Part shown: piece after piece, positions 12,378 through 28,009 of the stretch
Position numbering within the stretch: position 1 is the stretch's first letter
Layout of the letters: the number at the start of each line of letters is the position of its first letter
Assembly (NCBI GenBank): GCA_963681505.1
Contig: OY811983.1
Coordinates: forward strand, 3,206,615-3,270,614
Reading direction: 5' to 3'
Length of the DNA: 64,000 bases
From: Eunapius fragilis
Taxonomy: Eukaryota > Porifera > Demospongiae > Spongillida > Spongillidae
Position numbers and translations under genes: made by a program
Notes under the pieces: generated by a model
What the model was told of the DNA's origin: nothing
Databases searched by the model: none
Seen by the model: the letters and a program-made list of their open reading frames with translations, nothing else

Positions 12378-13636
12378 ATATCACAATGTCATGTGATGCA
12401 TGAAGGAGAGTCAGGAGAAATCTTCAGCAGGCAATGGGAGATTTAGTTCATCTATTTCCCTAAATCACTCATCATCCAACAATTATTCCCTGGGATCCTA
12501 GAGTACCTATAATATGCATGTGTGTGGTACCCACGTACTGAACCTATACCTCATTATCTAACATGGGGAATTAGGCAAAAGGTATGCTGCCAGGACCCCT
12601 ATATCGCTAAGCTTAACCATAATGACTAGCTAGTCTCTGCTCTGTAATGATGTGTGTGTGGATATAATACACCAGTAGCTCTTGTGTTGTCATGGGGTTA
12701 TGTTTGGGAGTGAGGCAACAGGATGAAGTCCATACCATATGGACTGCCTCAGTCCAAGGCTATAGTGGTGACATGGATTCCCTCAGCTATCATCCCAATG
12801 GCAGGCGGCATATGTGCCTGGAGCTTGACGAAGACTACTCAGAATGTCCAAGGTAACCTCTGCACAAATGTCATAGTCATTGAGGTATGGTCACTCCACC
12901 CACAACCATTTGGCATATTATCAACTGCATGTAAAATACATGGATGCACCATCTGTTATTTTTATGGTTGTTGACTGTGTACAAGAGAGAAAGGTATATA
13001 CCAACCACACACTTGGTCATGTAGGCGTGTCACATCCCCCAACATTTTTTTTACACACTTTACACCTAGTGCAGAAAATTTGTTCCCATTGTTTAGAAGC
13101 TTAACCCTGCATGACAAAGACACATTTTGTTATACACACTCCATAGTGTGCTTAAGGACGCTATTAGCTATGCAAACAGAACTCTGGCAGGGTGAACTTT
13201 AAGAGAGTACTACAAAGTATACATAACACTCTTAGTAAACATGGCCCCTCTCCTTTGATCGATGTGCATGGACCAGCAACAGCTGATGGACCAACAGGGG
13301 TAGAGTGTGAGGTGTTTACATTTGACAGCACAGTAATTACTAAACATAACTTAGGGTTGCCCATTTGGACATTATGGAGATTTAGTGCAAAGGTAAATGG
13401 ATGTTAATCTAGTTCCTTATAAATATGCACTTGGCACCCATAGAGTTATGCAAGTGGAGAGGAACTGCCTCTATGTGAAATTACAAGGAAAATAATTTAC
13501 CTGATATAGTATTTACCTGATATAGCATTAAGGAATTAGAACGACGCTCCAGGCCTAATGACATGCACATCTATCACTGCAGTTTGAGTTCGTCACACAT
13601 TTTTATGGCCCTAGCTGGATGGTTGAACATCAGTAG
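9806..13636 (+). CDS. Unidentified multi-exon gene with coiled-coil segment
   Basis: I do not recognise the product. Exon-like blocks with good splice sites: about 9806-10020 (open, heptad-like, Glu/Lys/Gln-rich, ending QIQLLKTQLETM before GTAAGG), about 10281-10359 (SQSNEMTDKAPSFEHPSLQS), 10441-10480 (VVDSNTCDFSAQP), 12722-12852 (starts DEVHTIWTASVQGY), 13191-13392 (starts VNFKRVLQSIHNTLSKHG, ends LPIWTLWRFSAK) and a last exon 13583-13636 (FEFVTHFYGPSWMVEHQ, then TAG). The last three join in phase. The joins between the first blocks could not all be resolved, so at least one exon is missing from the model. The first block would form a dimeric coiled coil. The C-terminal 125 residues look globular. 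The gene converges on HARS 1 kb downstream. It could be two genes (before and after 10.5 kb). Confidence 0.5.
10520..12300. other. Mostly non-coding: candidate introns of the unidentified gene
   Basis: Frame 11013-11387 is open but has no recognisable features or matching splice phase, so I leave it uncalled. The right arm of the 7.1/11.4 kb inverted repeat lies here. Confidence 0.4.
11400..11880 (-). repeat. Right arm of a diverged inverted repeat (partner 7130-7620)
   Basis: Reverse-complement counterpart of 7130-7620 with the same ordered landmarks. The minus-strand frame 11672-11902 is the better preserved version of the short shared reading frame. The spacing between arms is about 3.8 kb and includes the MITE at 9.45 kb and the first exon of the unidentified gene. 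Confidence 0.7.
12322..12376. repeat. (TG)n microsatellite
   Basis: About 27 TG units inside a probable intron of the unidentified gene. Confidence 0.95.
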
Positions 13637-14599
13637 TAAGTACTCTACATCCCACCTAGTATAAGAAATGGGTGATGCATAGCATTTATATATGTAGCTT
13701 GCATTAAATACGCACTGCAATACCATTTTATGACAGTTCTCTTGCATGGGGGGCCTTAGTATAGTGATAGATGCTACGCAAATCAGTTAGTTAAATTACT
13801 CGGTCTCATAAAAACCAACCCTGGTACTCAAAGAGTTAGCAATGCACCCCTTGTTCTGATTGATGAAAAGCATATATAAAATCATTTCCATGCAAGCCAT
13901 CCAAGAACTTCTTCAATAGCGCACGCCCAGATGATCTCCTTTATATAAATATATGCAGGTGATGGTGAAATGTGTGTGCCAAAGGTGGTAGAAGTACGTG
14001 ATGGTGGTAGATGGGTGCATTCTCTACAGCGTGGGCACTGGGCCTGGATCGACATTCAACTGTTTGCATATAAAATCGGAGCTATAGAGGGGTTTTAATA
14101 CATGCGCAGTATCTGGGTGCCATCATATGTAAGATCGTTAACCATAATTTCGTCAGAAAGACCTGAGAGATTTGTTCCCGTTGCAAATCAGCTTTCTTGA
14201 GCAATATATAAGACAAGTCATATTCCGGCCGAGGGTAAGCAAGCTGCTTAGCCGGACTCGAGCAAAATATTCTTATTCCTCCCGCGCGTGAACAATTACT
14301 TGAACGCCCCTAATTATTACAGAGGGATTGCAGAGCAAACTTACTAACATACCTTAGCCTACATATATTGCTTCGATCTCCTGTCTGCTATGCATATGTC
14401 GCGAGTGCGCCTTATATAACAGACATGCGCAGCCATATGATGTATGCGTGCCAACAGTGCATGCTGTCTGATTAAAAAACGTACAGAAACGAATGACTCA
14501 ATATAGTTCATAATCACCGCATTCGTTATGAATAAAACGCTTCTATAATGCAAACCGAAATAGAATGTTCACTTTTTTTTACTCCAAGCATCAGTCCAT

Positions 14600-18591
<3,992 letters not shown>

Positions 18592-18739
18592 CTGCCTGAA
18601 ATAGATGCCATCACACATCCACATATAGTAGTACGAGCCTATATAGCTATACGCACAGTGACACGCGCAACAAGCGAATTTACTGGTCACTCGGCAGAAA
18701 CCATATTTAAGGAGCTATAGGACTTGTGTAATTACTTAC

Positions 18740-19783
18740 GTGAACTGGAGAGCGCTTTTTTGCTTCTGTAAATTAATCTCGGCAATGCAAGGAGAGCTGG
18801 CTTTATAAATTATGCCATTTGTGCCAAAAGCACTTCCGCAATTATTTGAAAAATGGCGGTGTTAATTGTCCACTTACTGAGCCGCCAATGCACAATCCAA
18901 ATGCATTGCGTGCGCGAAAAGCATTGTGTAAGCATTGTGAGGTACATAAATTCAGCTTCTATATAATAGCGTATACGCCGAGATATTAATTAATGCTGCC
19001 CTTCTGTGCTTATGCGCGTAACCTATACATCTGACTCATGCTGAGTCATGCATATACCCAATCTAGGTCCCCGTCATGCGTTTAAACTAATTGACGATAA
19101 CAGTTTGCCCAAAAAGGGGTCAGGCGGCAACCTGGTGACAGGGTGTACCCAAGTCTGGGACCAATTCAAGGGTAGCGCTGGCTTGCCTTGGGTGCTACCA
19201 GACGTGCCACTACCATGACCACCATGACGTGGTCATGGTGAGTGTCGTGGTCATGGTGAGTGGTAGGCCCTCCCCACTGACCGACCTTGGACCAAGGTAG
19301 CGCTGGCTTGCCTGGGTGTGACCAGATGTGCCACACCATGACGTGGTCATGGGTTTGACGTGGTTGGTCAGGGTATAGAAGCCCGAAGAGTGCCGCCTGC
19401 CATTGATGCATGACAGGAAAATCAGTGTACAGGTACAAACAGTGCACAAGAGGAGTGGTGGGTGGGTCAGCAAAAGTTCAGGTCGTCGATAGCTGGCTAT
19501 GAGACTGAATGGTTGCTTTCCCAAGATCAAGAACACCATTATATCAATACAATACCTGCAAGGAACCAGACAAAGGAACAATCTAGTTTGGGATAGTATA
19601 TGTTTAGAAGGGGGAGTTGCCGCGGCTAGACCTACTTTAACCTTAGACAAAGTCCCTTTTTAATGCCCTATTGCTTTATAGAATTAGGTAATGTATGCAT
19701 GGCGTCATGCTAGCTTGCAATTTGCATGCTATATAATTAAAAGAAAAAACTTCACAAATCATAGTGCTTCAAATTGTTCTCAA
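18740..19783. promoter_or_regulatory. Divergent intergenic region between HARS and HAL
   Basis: HARS and HAL point away from each other from this interval, which should hold both promoters plus the missing HARS first exon(s). No TATA element or other motif could be assigned with confidence. It contains the tandem duplication at 19165-19350. Confidence 0.4.
19165..19350. repeat. Imperfect tandem duplication upstream of HAL
   Basis: A unit containing GGTAGCGCTGGCTTGCC, CCAGA.GTGCCAC and CCATGACGTGGTCATGG occurs twice, about 120 bp apart. The inner CCATGACGTGGTCATGG is itself palindromic and holds a TGACG half-site of CRE type. Confidence 0.7.
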
Positions 19784-22700
19784 ATGGACGAACGTATTGA
19801 GGTATATATACCTTTACTTTTGACGATTGTATATAACTTAGTGGCTGTAGCTAGCAGTCGGTTACTGCATTTGAATACCATCTTGCATGCTTTCCGAATC
19901 CGACAGGTCGTTGAACTGGACGGGGATAGCTTACAAATTGAAACCCTGATGAAAATTTATCATCGGAAATGTCGTGTGAAAGTAACTCTGTACACTTTCC
20001 TCTCTGTGCAAAGAGGCTTATTTAATTCTTTCAATGCATGTAGCTTTCCCCCGAAGCGGAAGAAAGAATCACTAAGTCTCGAGCTGTCTTGGAGAAATTA
20101 ATGACGGATCCGGAGAAAGCGTGTAAGTTGGCTCTCGTTCACCGACATATACAATCTTTATGTCAATGGATTCATTTTATTTATAGCCGTTTACGGAGCA
20201 TGCACAGGTGTCGGGAAGTTTGTGAATACCATCATTCCTCCAGAGAAAAGGCTGTAAGATTGTTGCATGTGCCCTAAAGGCGCGCTATGCCCGGGTTAAA
20301 CTAGGCAGTGTATAAGTACTCCGCGCAGCCAGCCATTATACGCGCGTCAGCTAGTTATATGCATGCATATAATCGTCGAGACTTATATATACAAGTAAAT
20401 AAAACATTCTCTAACGAGAAGGGCTCAGTGTAGATCGAACTGTAGACACTACTTGTTGAGTCACCATGCATGCTTTACATGTGTGAAGTGAATGGTTTTG
20501 TGCAGATCCGTGCTGTACATAGTCGGGCGGGCCCTACTACCGCGTTTGGTCAGGTAGTAGGGTGACAAACCCGACCAAACGCGGTAGTAGGGCGACCGAC
20601 TATGCTGCACAAATGTTGCATGCACAGCTTTTAAATGTTAATATACAACATGCCATAGCATACGTTTGGGTGATAGTGTTCTGTGACCCCTGCGGTACCG
20701 CGTCCTCTCGCTCGGAAGCACATATTTAGCCAATCGGACAGCGGGGTCATTCCAATACCAACTCCTTTTAGATGCCTTAATGGCAGCTGAATTGTCCTCG
20801 TATATCTGCCTGTTAGCAGCGCGGTTTCCCTCGAGGTCCTCTTCATATAGCTGCATTTTTGCAGCACGGTTCTCCTTGAGGTCCTCTTTATATCGCCGCC
20901 TTTTAGCAGCACGGTTCTCCTAGAGGTCCTCTTCATATCGCCGCCTGTTAGCAGATCGCTTAGATTCAATATCTGCATGCGTTGTAGTTGTCGCATACAG
21001 AGCCTTCTTTTTTCGGGATTGGCCTTAAAGAGCGCTTGGGCTTTAGCTTTGTTCTCGTCTTGCTTTTGGAGGCCTGTATTCCGCTCGTTGCTTAGATCTT
21101 ATATTTTGATTACACGAAGGCATTTTTATTCACCAAAGTAATAACAACTGAACTGCGATAGGAACACCAAATATTTTTAGTTCAGGTTAGTACTGCCTAA
21201 AATTATTAATAAAAATCTATTGTATAAATTATAAAAAAGAACTTGATAAGTATCTATATATGACATGGAAGGATAACGTGCCGGTAAATTTCGAAGCGAT
21301 TTGTACTATTCCCGTCCTGTTCCTAGCTCGAGTTATACCTTCCTAAGAAGACGACGACGGAGAATTATTTTAGGACGGGCACGAGAAACAGGAAATTGTT
21401 TCTCTATAACGACACCGTTTTATGACACGGAACCAACGTAGAACTGTAGATCGTTGTGCTCGCATTCCATCGCGATAAAGAAATGAGCGATGAAACGCTA
21501 GTGAATTTTTATAAATGACTTCATCAACCCTCAATCAATCCTATATATTGAACCTGCTGCCGCATGTTCAGATAAGCGTATATGCGCGCTTTCTGATGAC
21601 TGATGAACTTGCGTACACTGATGCATACATTATTACATGGTTTCTATACTGCTCAGTTTATATAATTGAGACGCCTGTCACAAGCCGGCTTATACGTTTA
21701 TAGATTAATATTGCAATGATTGTATGCATGTGTATTTTGTAATACACGCTGATCATGCATTATTTATTGCCGTCGGGTATATATATATATATATATACAG
21801 ATGTCACCATGCTATTCTCTTTTGCGTTACCCCGCAAAACTATTTATCTTATTGACAGTCAACTTCAGGAAAACCTTATTCTTTCGCATTCTGTCGGAGT
21901 CGGTGATCCCCTCCCACCCGAGAGGGTGCGAGCGTTGATGGCATTAAGGATCAATGTCCATGCCAAGGGTTGTAGGTAAGTCCATATGTCGCCTATCACC
22001 AAGATGGCTGACGACATTTAAATTTAACAAATCAGCGGCATCAGCTTGGACACTGTTCAGAAGTTTATCGATGCACTCAATGGTAAGTCTGAGTCTTTAT
22101 AGGGCATGCGGGTGATAATATTGCTTTCATACACTTCGTTTTACCTTCTCGACGTGCCAGCATCGTGCTTTCCAAGGGTGCCCGAGAAAGGTACTGTTGG
22201 CGCGAGTGGAGACCTGGCCCCTCTCGCTCACGTGTCACTGGGCCTGATGGGGATCGGGGAGATGTGGAGTCCCGAGACAGGGTGGGGTAAAGCAGACGAG
22301 GTGAGCTCATATCACGCATGATGACATGATTAAGTTCTTCCACTGTTCCATGAAACTGAAGGTACTGAGAGCTCACAAGCTGACTCCTATAAAATTTAAG
22401 GAAAAAGAGGTACACCTAGCTGATTCATATAGCATCTGGTAAACTATATGTCTAGTACCATTGCATTCAGGTTTTTCTCTATATAGCAATTTCGATACGG
22501 CGGGCGCGTGTGTAATCATATCTTCACAGGGGGAACAAATCAATTCTTGATTCCATATTGATTTGACACTTCCATATCTGGTAAAAATGGCATATGTAGG
22601 TGATTTGACACTTCCATATCTGGAAAAATGGCATATGTAGGTGACAAATCAATTGGAAATCAAGAATTAATTCGACGCGTTTAATCCTAGCGGTTAATCA

Positions 22701-25526
22701 TGCAGTAACAGGGCATTTTTTTGTAACACTTCATGTTGTAGGGGCTTGCGGCAATTAATGGAACACAGATGATCACAGCTTTGACTGCCGAAGCCCTTCA
22801 TCGAGCAGAGGTCGTGTCCAGGCAGGCTGACGTCATTGCCGCCCTTACTATCGAAGCGCTGCTGGGAACCAACAAGGCTTTCGACCCACGTGAGTCCTTA
22901 ATATTAACTCCCATTAATTCTGTACCGTAATGGAGTGACCTGACTCATTGCACTGTGTAGGTATTCACCAGCAAAGGTGCCATCCTGGACAGCAACATTC
23001 AGCGTCCATTATACGAGCTCTGTTGTTGAACGAATCCGAATTCAGAGGTATATGACAATTAAATGTGCCCACAATAAACGTCTAGCTTAAAATTGTCTTT
23101 AAATTTCTCTTTCAGCATGTTTTGCTGTATGAGTTTCACATTATATAATTATGCGCGGGATCGTTCTAATAGAAAGGAACCTAACAATACAAGGCCGTAT
23201 TAAGGGGGGGGGGGGGGGGGGGCTTAAGCCCCCCCAAAATTTTGGTCCAGCATATTATTTATAATAGGATACACGTTGATGTGCGTGGTATACCACAAAT
23301 TGAACACATTCCGGTATTGCAAGCCGCCCGTTAATTTAGAACGAGAAAGTGTGGTCAACCATCGATCAATCTGCGATGCATCGTATTAATTAGCCCCCCC
23401 AAATTTTTGTGATTGACTACGGCCATGAACAATACATAATAAAATATTCCAGAGAGGTGCCTCAATAGTTTGCCTTTCGAAGTTCACGATGCTCGTACCT
23501 TTATCCATCTGCCGCCTCCTTCAAATTGGCCCGTGAAATTAATATGTATGCATATTAAAAACATAGGCCACTGTTCATTATGGACAGACCAATTTCCGGT
23601 GCGTGGTTGTAGAGGACCTAGCTAGGTGTCTCTCTAGCTCTTATAAACATGCATTATAGCTGCAATGATCACATATCAGTTTGATTTGATGTGCACACTA
23701 ATTTACATCATCTCTAACGTGTAACCGAATAAACAGGGGACCAGCAGCAGGATGCCTACTCTCTTAGGTGTGTGCCCCAAGTCCATGGTGTGACGGCCGA
23801 CACCCTCAAGTTTGTGCGCGGCATTATTGAAACTGAAATGAATAGTGCCACGGACAACCCGGTAAGTTAGTCCAGCCACGACTAAGTTGAAATTTACTGT
23901 GAGACATGCACTACAAAATGGCAGATGATTTTCGTTGATGAAGGTGATAGCTGTTCAGGAGGGAATTTTCACGGGGAATATCCGGGAAAGGCCGCAGACT
24001 ATCTAGCCATCGCCATACATGAAATTGCCAACATGAGTGTCATGAGAACAGACAGACTGCTTAATGATGGTGAGTTTTAGCTCAAGTATAAGTCATTAAA
24101 GATGCTCATACAGGTATATTTGCGTACACGCGCTGCAAGCAGCCGTCAATGTAGTACGCATTTAAATGGATAAGAAGTATAGGTTTTATATCCATTCATG
24201 CATGCAGCAGGATTGTTGCATACGCGAATTTAAGATGGTACATTAGTTGTGACAATCTTACAATTGCAGCGTACAGCAAAGGTCTTCCTCTCTTTCTCGT
24301 GCCGAAAGACAATGATTGCGCAGGACTGAACTCAGGTAAATACATTAATAATCTTACGAAGGTTATTAATCTATCCATGCATTAACCTAAGATCGTTCAT
24401 TTTTACAATCTCTCAAATAGGCTTCATGATCATTCAGTACACTGCTGCTGCCCTTGGTAAGTCACAAAATCATCCTTCTAATGACCACGCAAATAATATT
24501 CCTTTGGTGCATGGGAATTCCGGTAAACAGTGTCAGAAAATAAAGTGCTGACCCACCCCTCTACCGTGGATTCTATCAGCACGTCTGCCGGGACCGAAGA
24601 TCACGTGTCCATGGGTGGTTTCGCAGCCAGAAAGGCTCTGCAAGTAGTGAGCAATGTGGAACACGGTAGGACCTGGATGCATGAACATGATGTAAAGATG
24701 TAACGTGAATGGACCACTGAAGTGTATAGGCTCTGTCATGCAACATAATTTTATCTGTGGGACTAAATGTTTTAAAATCCTTCGACAAAAAGTTTCTGAA
24801 ACATTTTATCCCTAGCTCGGATAATTAAAAACGTTTCAGAAAAATTTTCGTCCCGCTGTACAATGGTTGTGAAAACGCTACTCCGAGGGTCAAATAAATT
24901 ATTTTCTACTTATAAATCCCTGACAACTACACGATAACTTTATGTATATGCCATCCAACACTGACATAAAATGATAGGACATCAGGCGGACAAAATGTTT
25001 CGTGATAGCTCTTAACTATTGACTGTTTTGAATGTTAACTATTCACCGTTTTGAATGTGTTGCCGGCAAAATAAAGTTTACATGCAGTGCTATCATTGCA
25101 GTGATGGCTATAGAGCTTATTGTGGCTTGTCAAGCGATCGACCTGAGGCAGCCCAAGAAACTATCTGGTCCTCTTCGCGATGTGTATGACATTGTCCGAA
25201 AGCATATCAGGTGATGTCATTGATATGCAGAGTGCTCGCATTCAACCACCATCCACCGAACCAAACACACAAAAACAAACGTGCGTGTACGTGCACACAC
25301 AGCACCTTGGATAAGGACAGGTTCATGGGCCCGGATATAGAAGCAGCTGTGACAATTGTCAAAGAGGGACAGGTGGGTTCAAAAGAAAACCCTTCAATAC
25401 CATTTACATTTGTATTTCTTATAGATTTGGGATGCTGTGGTGCCACACCTTTCACGACAGGTGGGTTCAAAAGAAAACCCTTCAGCTGTGGTGCCACACC
25501 TTGCACGACAAGAGGAGCATATGTAG
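19784..25526 (+). CDS. HAL: Histidine ammonia-lyase, complete, 18 exons
   Basis: Converts histidine to urocanate and ammonia, the first step of histidine breakdown, in the cytosol. Exons: 19784-19801, 19907-19981, 20044-20122, 20187-20253, 21859-21975, 22036-22082, 22161-22300, 22362-22409, 22742-22889, 22961-23047, 23737-23861, 23925-24069, 24270-24335, 24421-24456, 24531-24665, 25102-25210, 25303-25372 and 25425-25526. All phases fit, giving 537 residues without an internal stop. The MIO-forming Ala-Ser-Gly is at 149-151 in [14 protein letters not shown]. The SHSVGVG segment is HAL-type (PAL enzymes differ here). [15 protein letters not shown] and GGNFHGEYP are further family blocks. It lacks the first roughly 110 residues and the C-terminal tail of human HAL and about 15 residues before DAYSLRC. 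A partial, dead copy lies 19 kb upstream. The last exon carries an internal duplication. Confidence 0.95.
20504..20612. mobile_element. Short palindromic element in HAL intron 4
   Basis: CCCTACTACCGCGTTTGGTC on the left pairs with GACCAAACGCGGTAGTAGGG on the right, and the match continues outward through TAGTCGG.CG. The loop is about 25 bases. The whole can fold as a stem of roughly 35 bp. Confidence 0.8.
20640..21130 (-). mobile_element. Remnant of an element encoding Arg/Lys-rich peptide repeats (in HAL intron 4)
   Basis: On the minus strand, units of about 60 bp encode variants of [14 protein letters not shown], three to four in tandem, followed by a less repetitive stretch ([19 protein letters not shown]). 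One unit is interrupted by a stop, and frame changes occur. Repeats of this style occur in N-terminal regions of element-encoded proteins in sponges, as far as I recall. The 20993-21040 part resembles the first bases of the window. No enzyme domain is present here. Confidence 0.45.
22530..22665. repeat. 39-bp tandem duplication inside a short inverted repeat (HAL intron 8)
   Basis: TTTGACACTTCCATATCTGG...GGCATATGTAGGTGA occurs twice in tandem. It is bracketed by AATCAATTCTTGATT on the left and the reversed AATCAAGAATTAATT on the right. Confidence 0.7.
23195..23425. mobile_element. Possible MITE remnant with poly-G in HAL intron 10
   Basis: GGCCGTATT plus a G run of about 20 on the left and TACGGCC on the right, with internal GCCCCCCCAAAATTTTGG and a second AGCCCCCCCAAATTTTTG. 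Ends are short and no target duplication is clear. Confidence 0.4.
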
Positions 25527-25885
25527 TTAATTGACATTATAAGTGTGTGCTTGATGAGCAATATCATTGAGTAGGCCAGGCATGCATGTGATTAACTGTA
25601 TCCACGTAATACTGAATAATACTGGTTTGTGTATGGATTATTCAACTGGCGACGAAAGGGGGGGGGGGGGGGGGGGGGTCTTATAGATCAAATACGTGGA
25701 CAACGAGACAGTTCGTGACATGTATAGAGACATTAAATCTAGTGACCCCCACCCCCTAGGCAGAAAATGAAAGGAAGAGTATTATCAGTAGCGGATACAA
25801 GGCGCCCCGCACCCGCACCCCACTTTCCCCTTTAGTTCGTCTGATTATATATTCATAGTCACGCAATATTGCGTATTAGTCTCGT
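25527..25885. other. No gene; poly-G run at about 25659-25678
   Basis: HAL 3' flank. A long G run and a C-rich segment are the only features I see. Confidence 0.5.
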
Positions 25886-25982
25886 ACCCAGACCCAGATT
25901 CCCCAACAGCTGCGGATGGATTACATCACCGCTACGTGGAAAGTGCATGGGTCTGGTGTCCTGTACAAATTTCTGTCCATCG
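25886..25982 (+). repeat. About 100-bp dispersed repeat, inverted copy at 40085-40190
   Basis: TAGTCTCGTACCCAGACCCA followed by GATTCCC, AACAGCTGCGGATGGATTAC and ATCACCGCTACG..GAAAGTG matches the reverse complement of 40085-40190 at about 95% identity by eye. The two copies lie outside, and on either side of, the 27.4-38.9 kb element. Confidence 0.85.
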
Positions 25983-26149
25983 ATTACATAATACTTACAT
26001 TCCAACGTCGGGAGGAATGCAGTTACGAACGCCAGCCTTTTGAATCATCTCTCACAAGCGAAGCTACTCCAGTCAAGGTAAATGTAAGCTATGCTGCATT
26101 CTTTTATACACAAGTGCTGGGTCACAGGCTGCGGTGAGAAGCACCCCGC

Positions 26150-26720
26150 CAAGGCCTGCCCATTTGCCTGAGACTACGTGAGCTCCAGCAACTGAAAGAT
26201 CATCCTGACAAGGACTGCGCCTCCTGGCGGTGTGTCCACCGGCTACAACTGACCTCACTTTCCTTTCACTGCAAGCAACCTAATTTCACAGTCCATTACT
26301 CCACAATTGACAATGTGGTGGGGCTCCTTAGCAGATTTGAAAAAGGAGCCATGATGGCCAAAAGGTAGACCTACAATCTGCATTCAGAATGGTTTCAATC
26401 CAGACCTCTGAATGGAATTTCAGGCCTCTGAATGGAGTTCCCATTCAGAGGCCTGGATTGGAACCATTCTGAATGCAGATTTTGAGGAGGCTCCACCACC
26501 TTATCTATCATAATTCTAAAGCCAGAGCTGACCTACGATGGTGGAACAGCTTCCTACCATCTTGGAATGGCATTTTTATGTTCATCTCCCCAGATTGGAA
26601 CTATGCAGAGTCTATGCATCCAGTTGTACAGGGATTTCTCCGGCACCTGTGGTTTAGGGGCCTACTTGGATGGGGCCTGGTTCAGAGGCAACTGCCCACA
26701 CCAGTGCCTCAAGAGCTCTG
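26150..26720 (+). pseudogene. Broken reverse transcriptase/RNase H fragment of a retroelement
   Basis: Conceptual peptides in shifting frames. NVVGLLSRFEKGAMMAK then DLQSAFRMV resembles the RT motif A region of DIRS-like or other tyrosine-recombinase retroelements. ARADLRWWNSFLPSWNG then FSGTCGLGAYLDGAWFRG resembles their connection/RNase H region. At least two frameshifts and stops separate them, and an inverted duplication has invaded the RT part (26375-26482). Family placement is from memory. DIRS, Ngaro or a related group are all possible. Confidence 0.65.
26375..26482. repeat. Hairpin: inverted repeat within the RT fragment
   Basis: AATCTGCATTCAGAATGGTT followed by .CAATCCAG.CCTCTGAATGG at the left is repeated inverted at 26441-26482, with a loop of about 27 bp. 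The arms differ at two or three positions. Confidence 0.85.
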
Positions 26721-27058
26721 AAAGGTTGCTTGAGACACCTCCTCCACAGAGCTGTGGCCCCTTCAGCGTCCACCACCTACAGGGCAGGATGAGGAACTAC
26801 TACGCCTTCTGTCACAAATTTAACCTGACCACTCTGCCACAGAATCAAGCACTCCATCAACCTTTTCTCAGTCAAACGGGGAGTGAGGAAGGATCGTCTA
26901 TGGGAGAGGGAAGTTTATCAAAGTGGGCATGCTTACCCCTCTTGACTTCGTGCCTCGAGGCGGTAGGGACATGGTAGTGAAGGCAGAAGGGGGCGTTGAG
27001 GAAGCTGCTCTCCCGCGACCTGGAGTGGTGGGTCCTCTCGCGCCGCTTGAACTTCTTC

Positions 27059-27322
27059 TTACATGCGTCGGAGTCGCTGGACCACTGCGCTGGACTCAGA
27101 CGACGAACTGCTTGAGCTGCTATCCGAAGATGAGGATCGGCTGTGGCTTTGTTTCTCGCTCTTTGACTTTTTGGCGCGATTGTGAGGAGCTTGCTTCATA
27201 CCTGATAGCTCGTCAAATTTATACCCATACAGGGCCGTAGCATCGAGGTCCGGCCACGTGAATATGTAGAAAGTCCCGGGGAGGGCCCAGGGGGTATGGG
27301 GAAGCGCTGATAGCTCTTCCAT
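27059..27322 (-). CDS. Ser-rich open frame, unidentified
   Basis: An ATG-started frame of 87 codons with a hydrophobic/aromatic N-terminal half (contains GTFYIFTWPDLDATALYGYK) and a Ser/Lys/Arg-rich tail with a run of more than 10 Ser. It lies between the RT remnant and the left inverted repeat of the 27.4 kb element. It could be a gag-type remnant. I cannot link it to either neighbour. Confidence 0.3.
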   Translation of the reverse strand: MEELSALPHTPWALPGTFYIFTWPDLDATALYGYKFDELSGMKQAPHNRAKKSKSEKQSHSRSSSSDSSSSSSSSESSAVVQRLRRM

Positions 27323-27394
27323 CGGGGTCTAGATGGGAGCCCCAGGAGCCAGCGCTTTTTTGATACGTAAAACAAAAACTACTCAGAAAGTTCG

Positions 27395-27436
27395 ACCCCG
27401 TTGAAGTTAGCCGCACATTCCTCAGCCGCACATTTT
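27395..27436 (+). repeat. Left terminal inverted repeat
   Basis: Two copies of the submotif AGCCGCACATT are spaced by a few bases behind the terminal ACCCCGTTGAAGTT. It pairs with 38811-38863. Confidence 0.8.
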
Positions 27437-28009
27437 ACAATGAATAAGTTAACATTCCACTAGCGGCGGGCGGCGGATGCGTGCGCTTGATGACTGTGTG
27501 AGGTTGGTCCACGGTTGTCGATATGACCATTCTAACGGCGATGCTTAGGACATGGTAGGTACGCAACGCATCTAAGTCTCAGCTCTCACCAAACTCAGAG
27601 AATATAATATAAAACGCCCATGACTATACACGAATTGAATCAAAAATCAAAAATGACACACCATGCATGCGACGGTACAGAACGGGTCCAAACCAATTGA
27701 TCAATTGATTTGGACCAATTGATTCATAGCTCAGGTTGTCAACCAAATCAATTTCATGATTGGGTAACATGCACCCAGCTTACATGTATATGAAAAGTGC
27801 ACGCACCACTGGTTTCCAACATTGAGGGACTGAGTTGCACCATGCTCTGAACCACCATTCATCTTATGAAATAGTGCATTGAACTGAATTCATGCAGTGC
27901 TATAGTTGTTATGACACAATCCTTTGTTTTGTCATGTACATATATAGGCAGCCTGCATGTGTGCAAATCAGTTCAAACATATTGAAGCAATACATTATTC
28001 TTCACTGGG

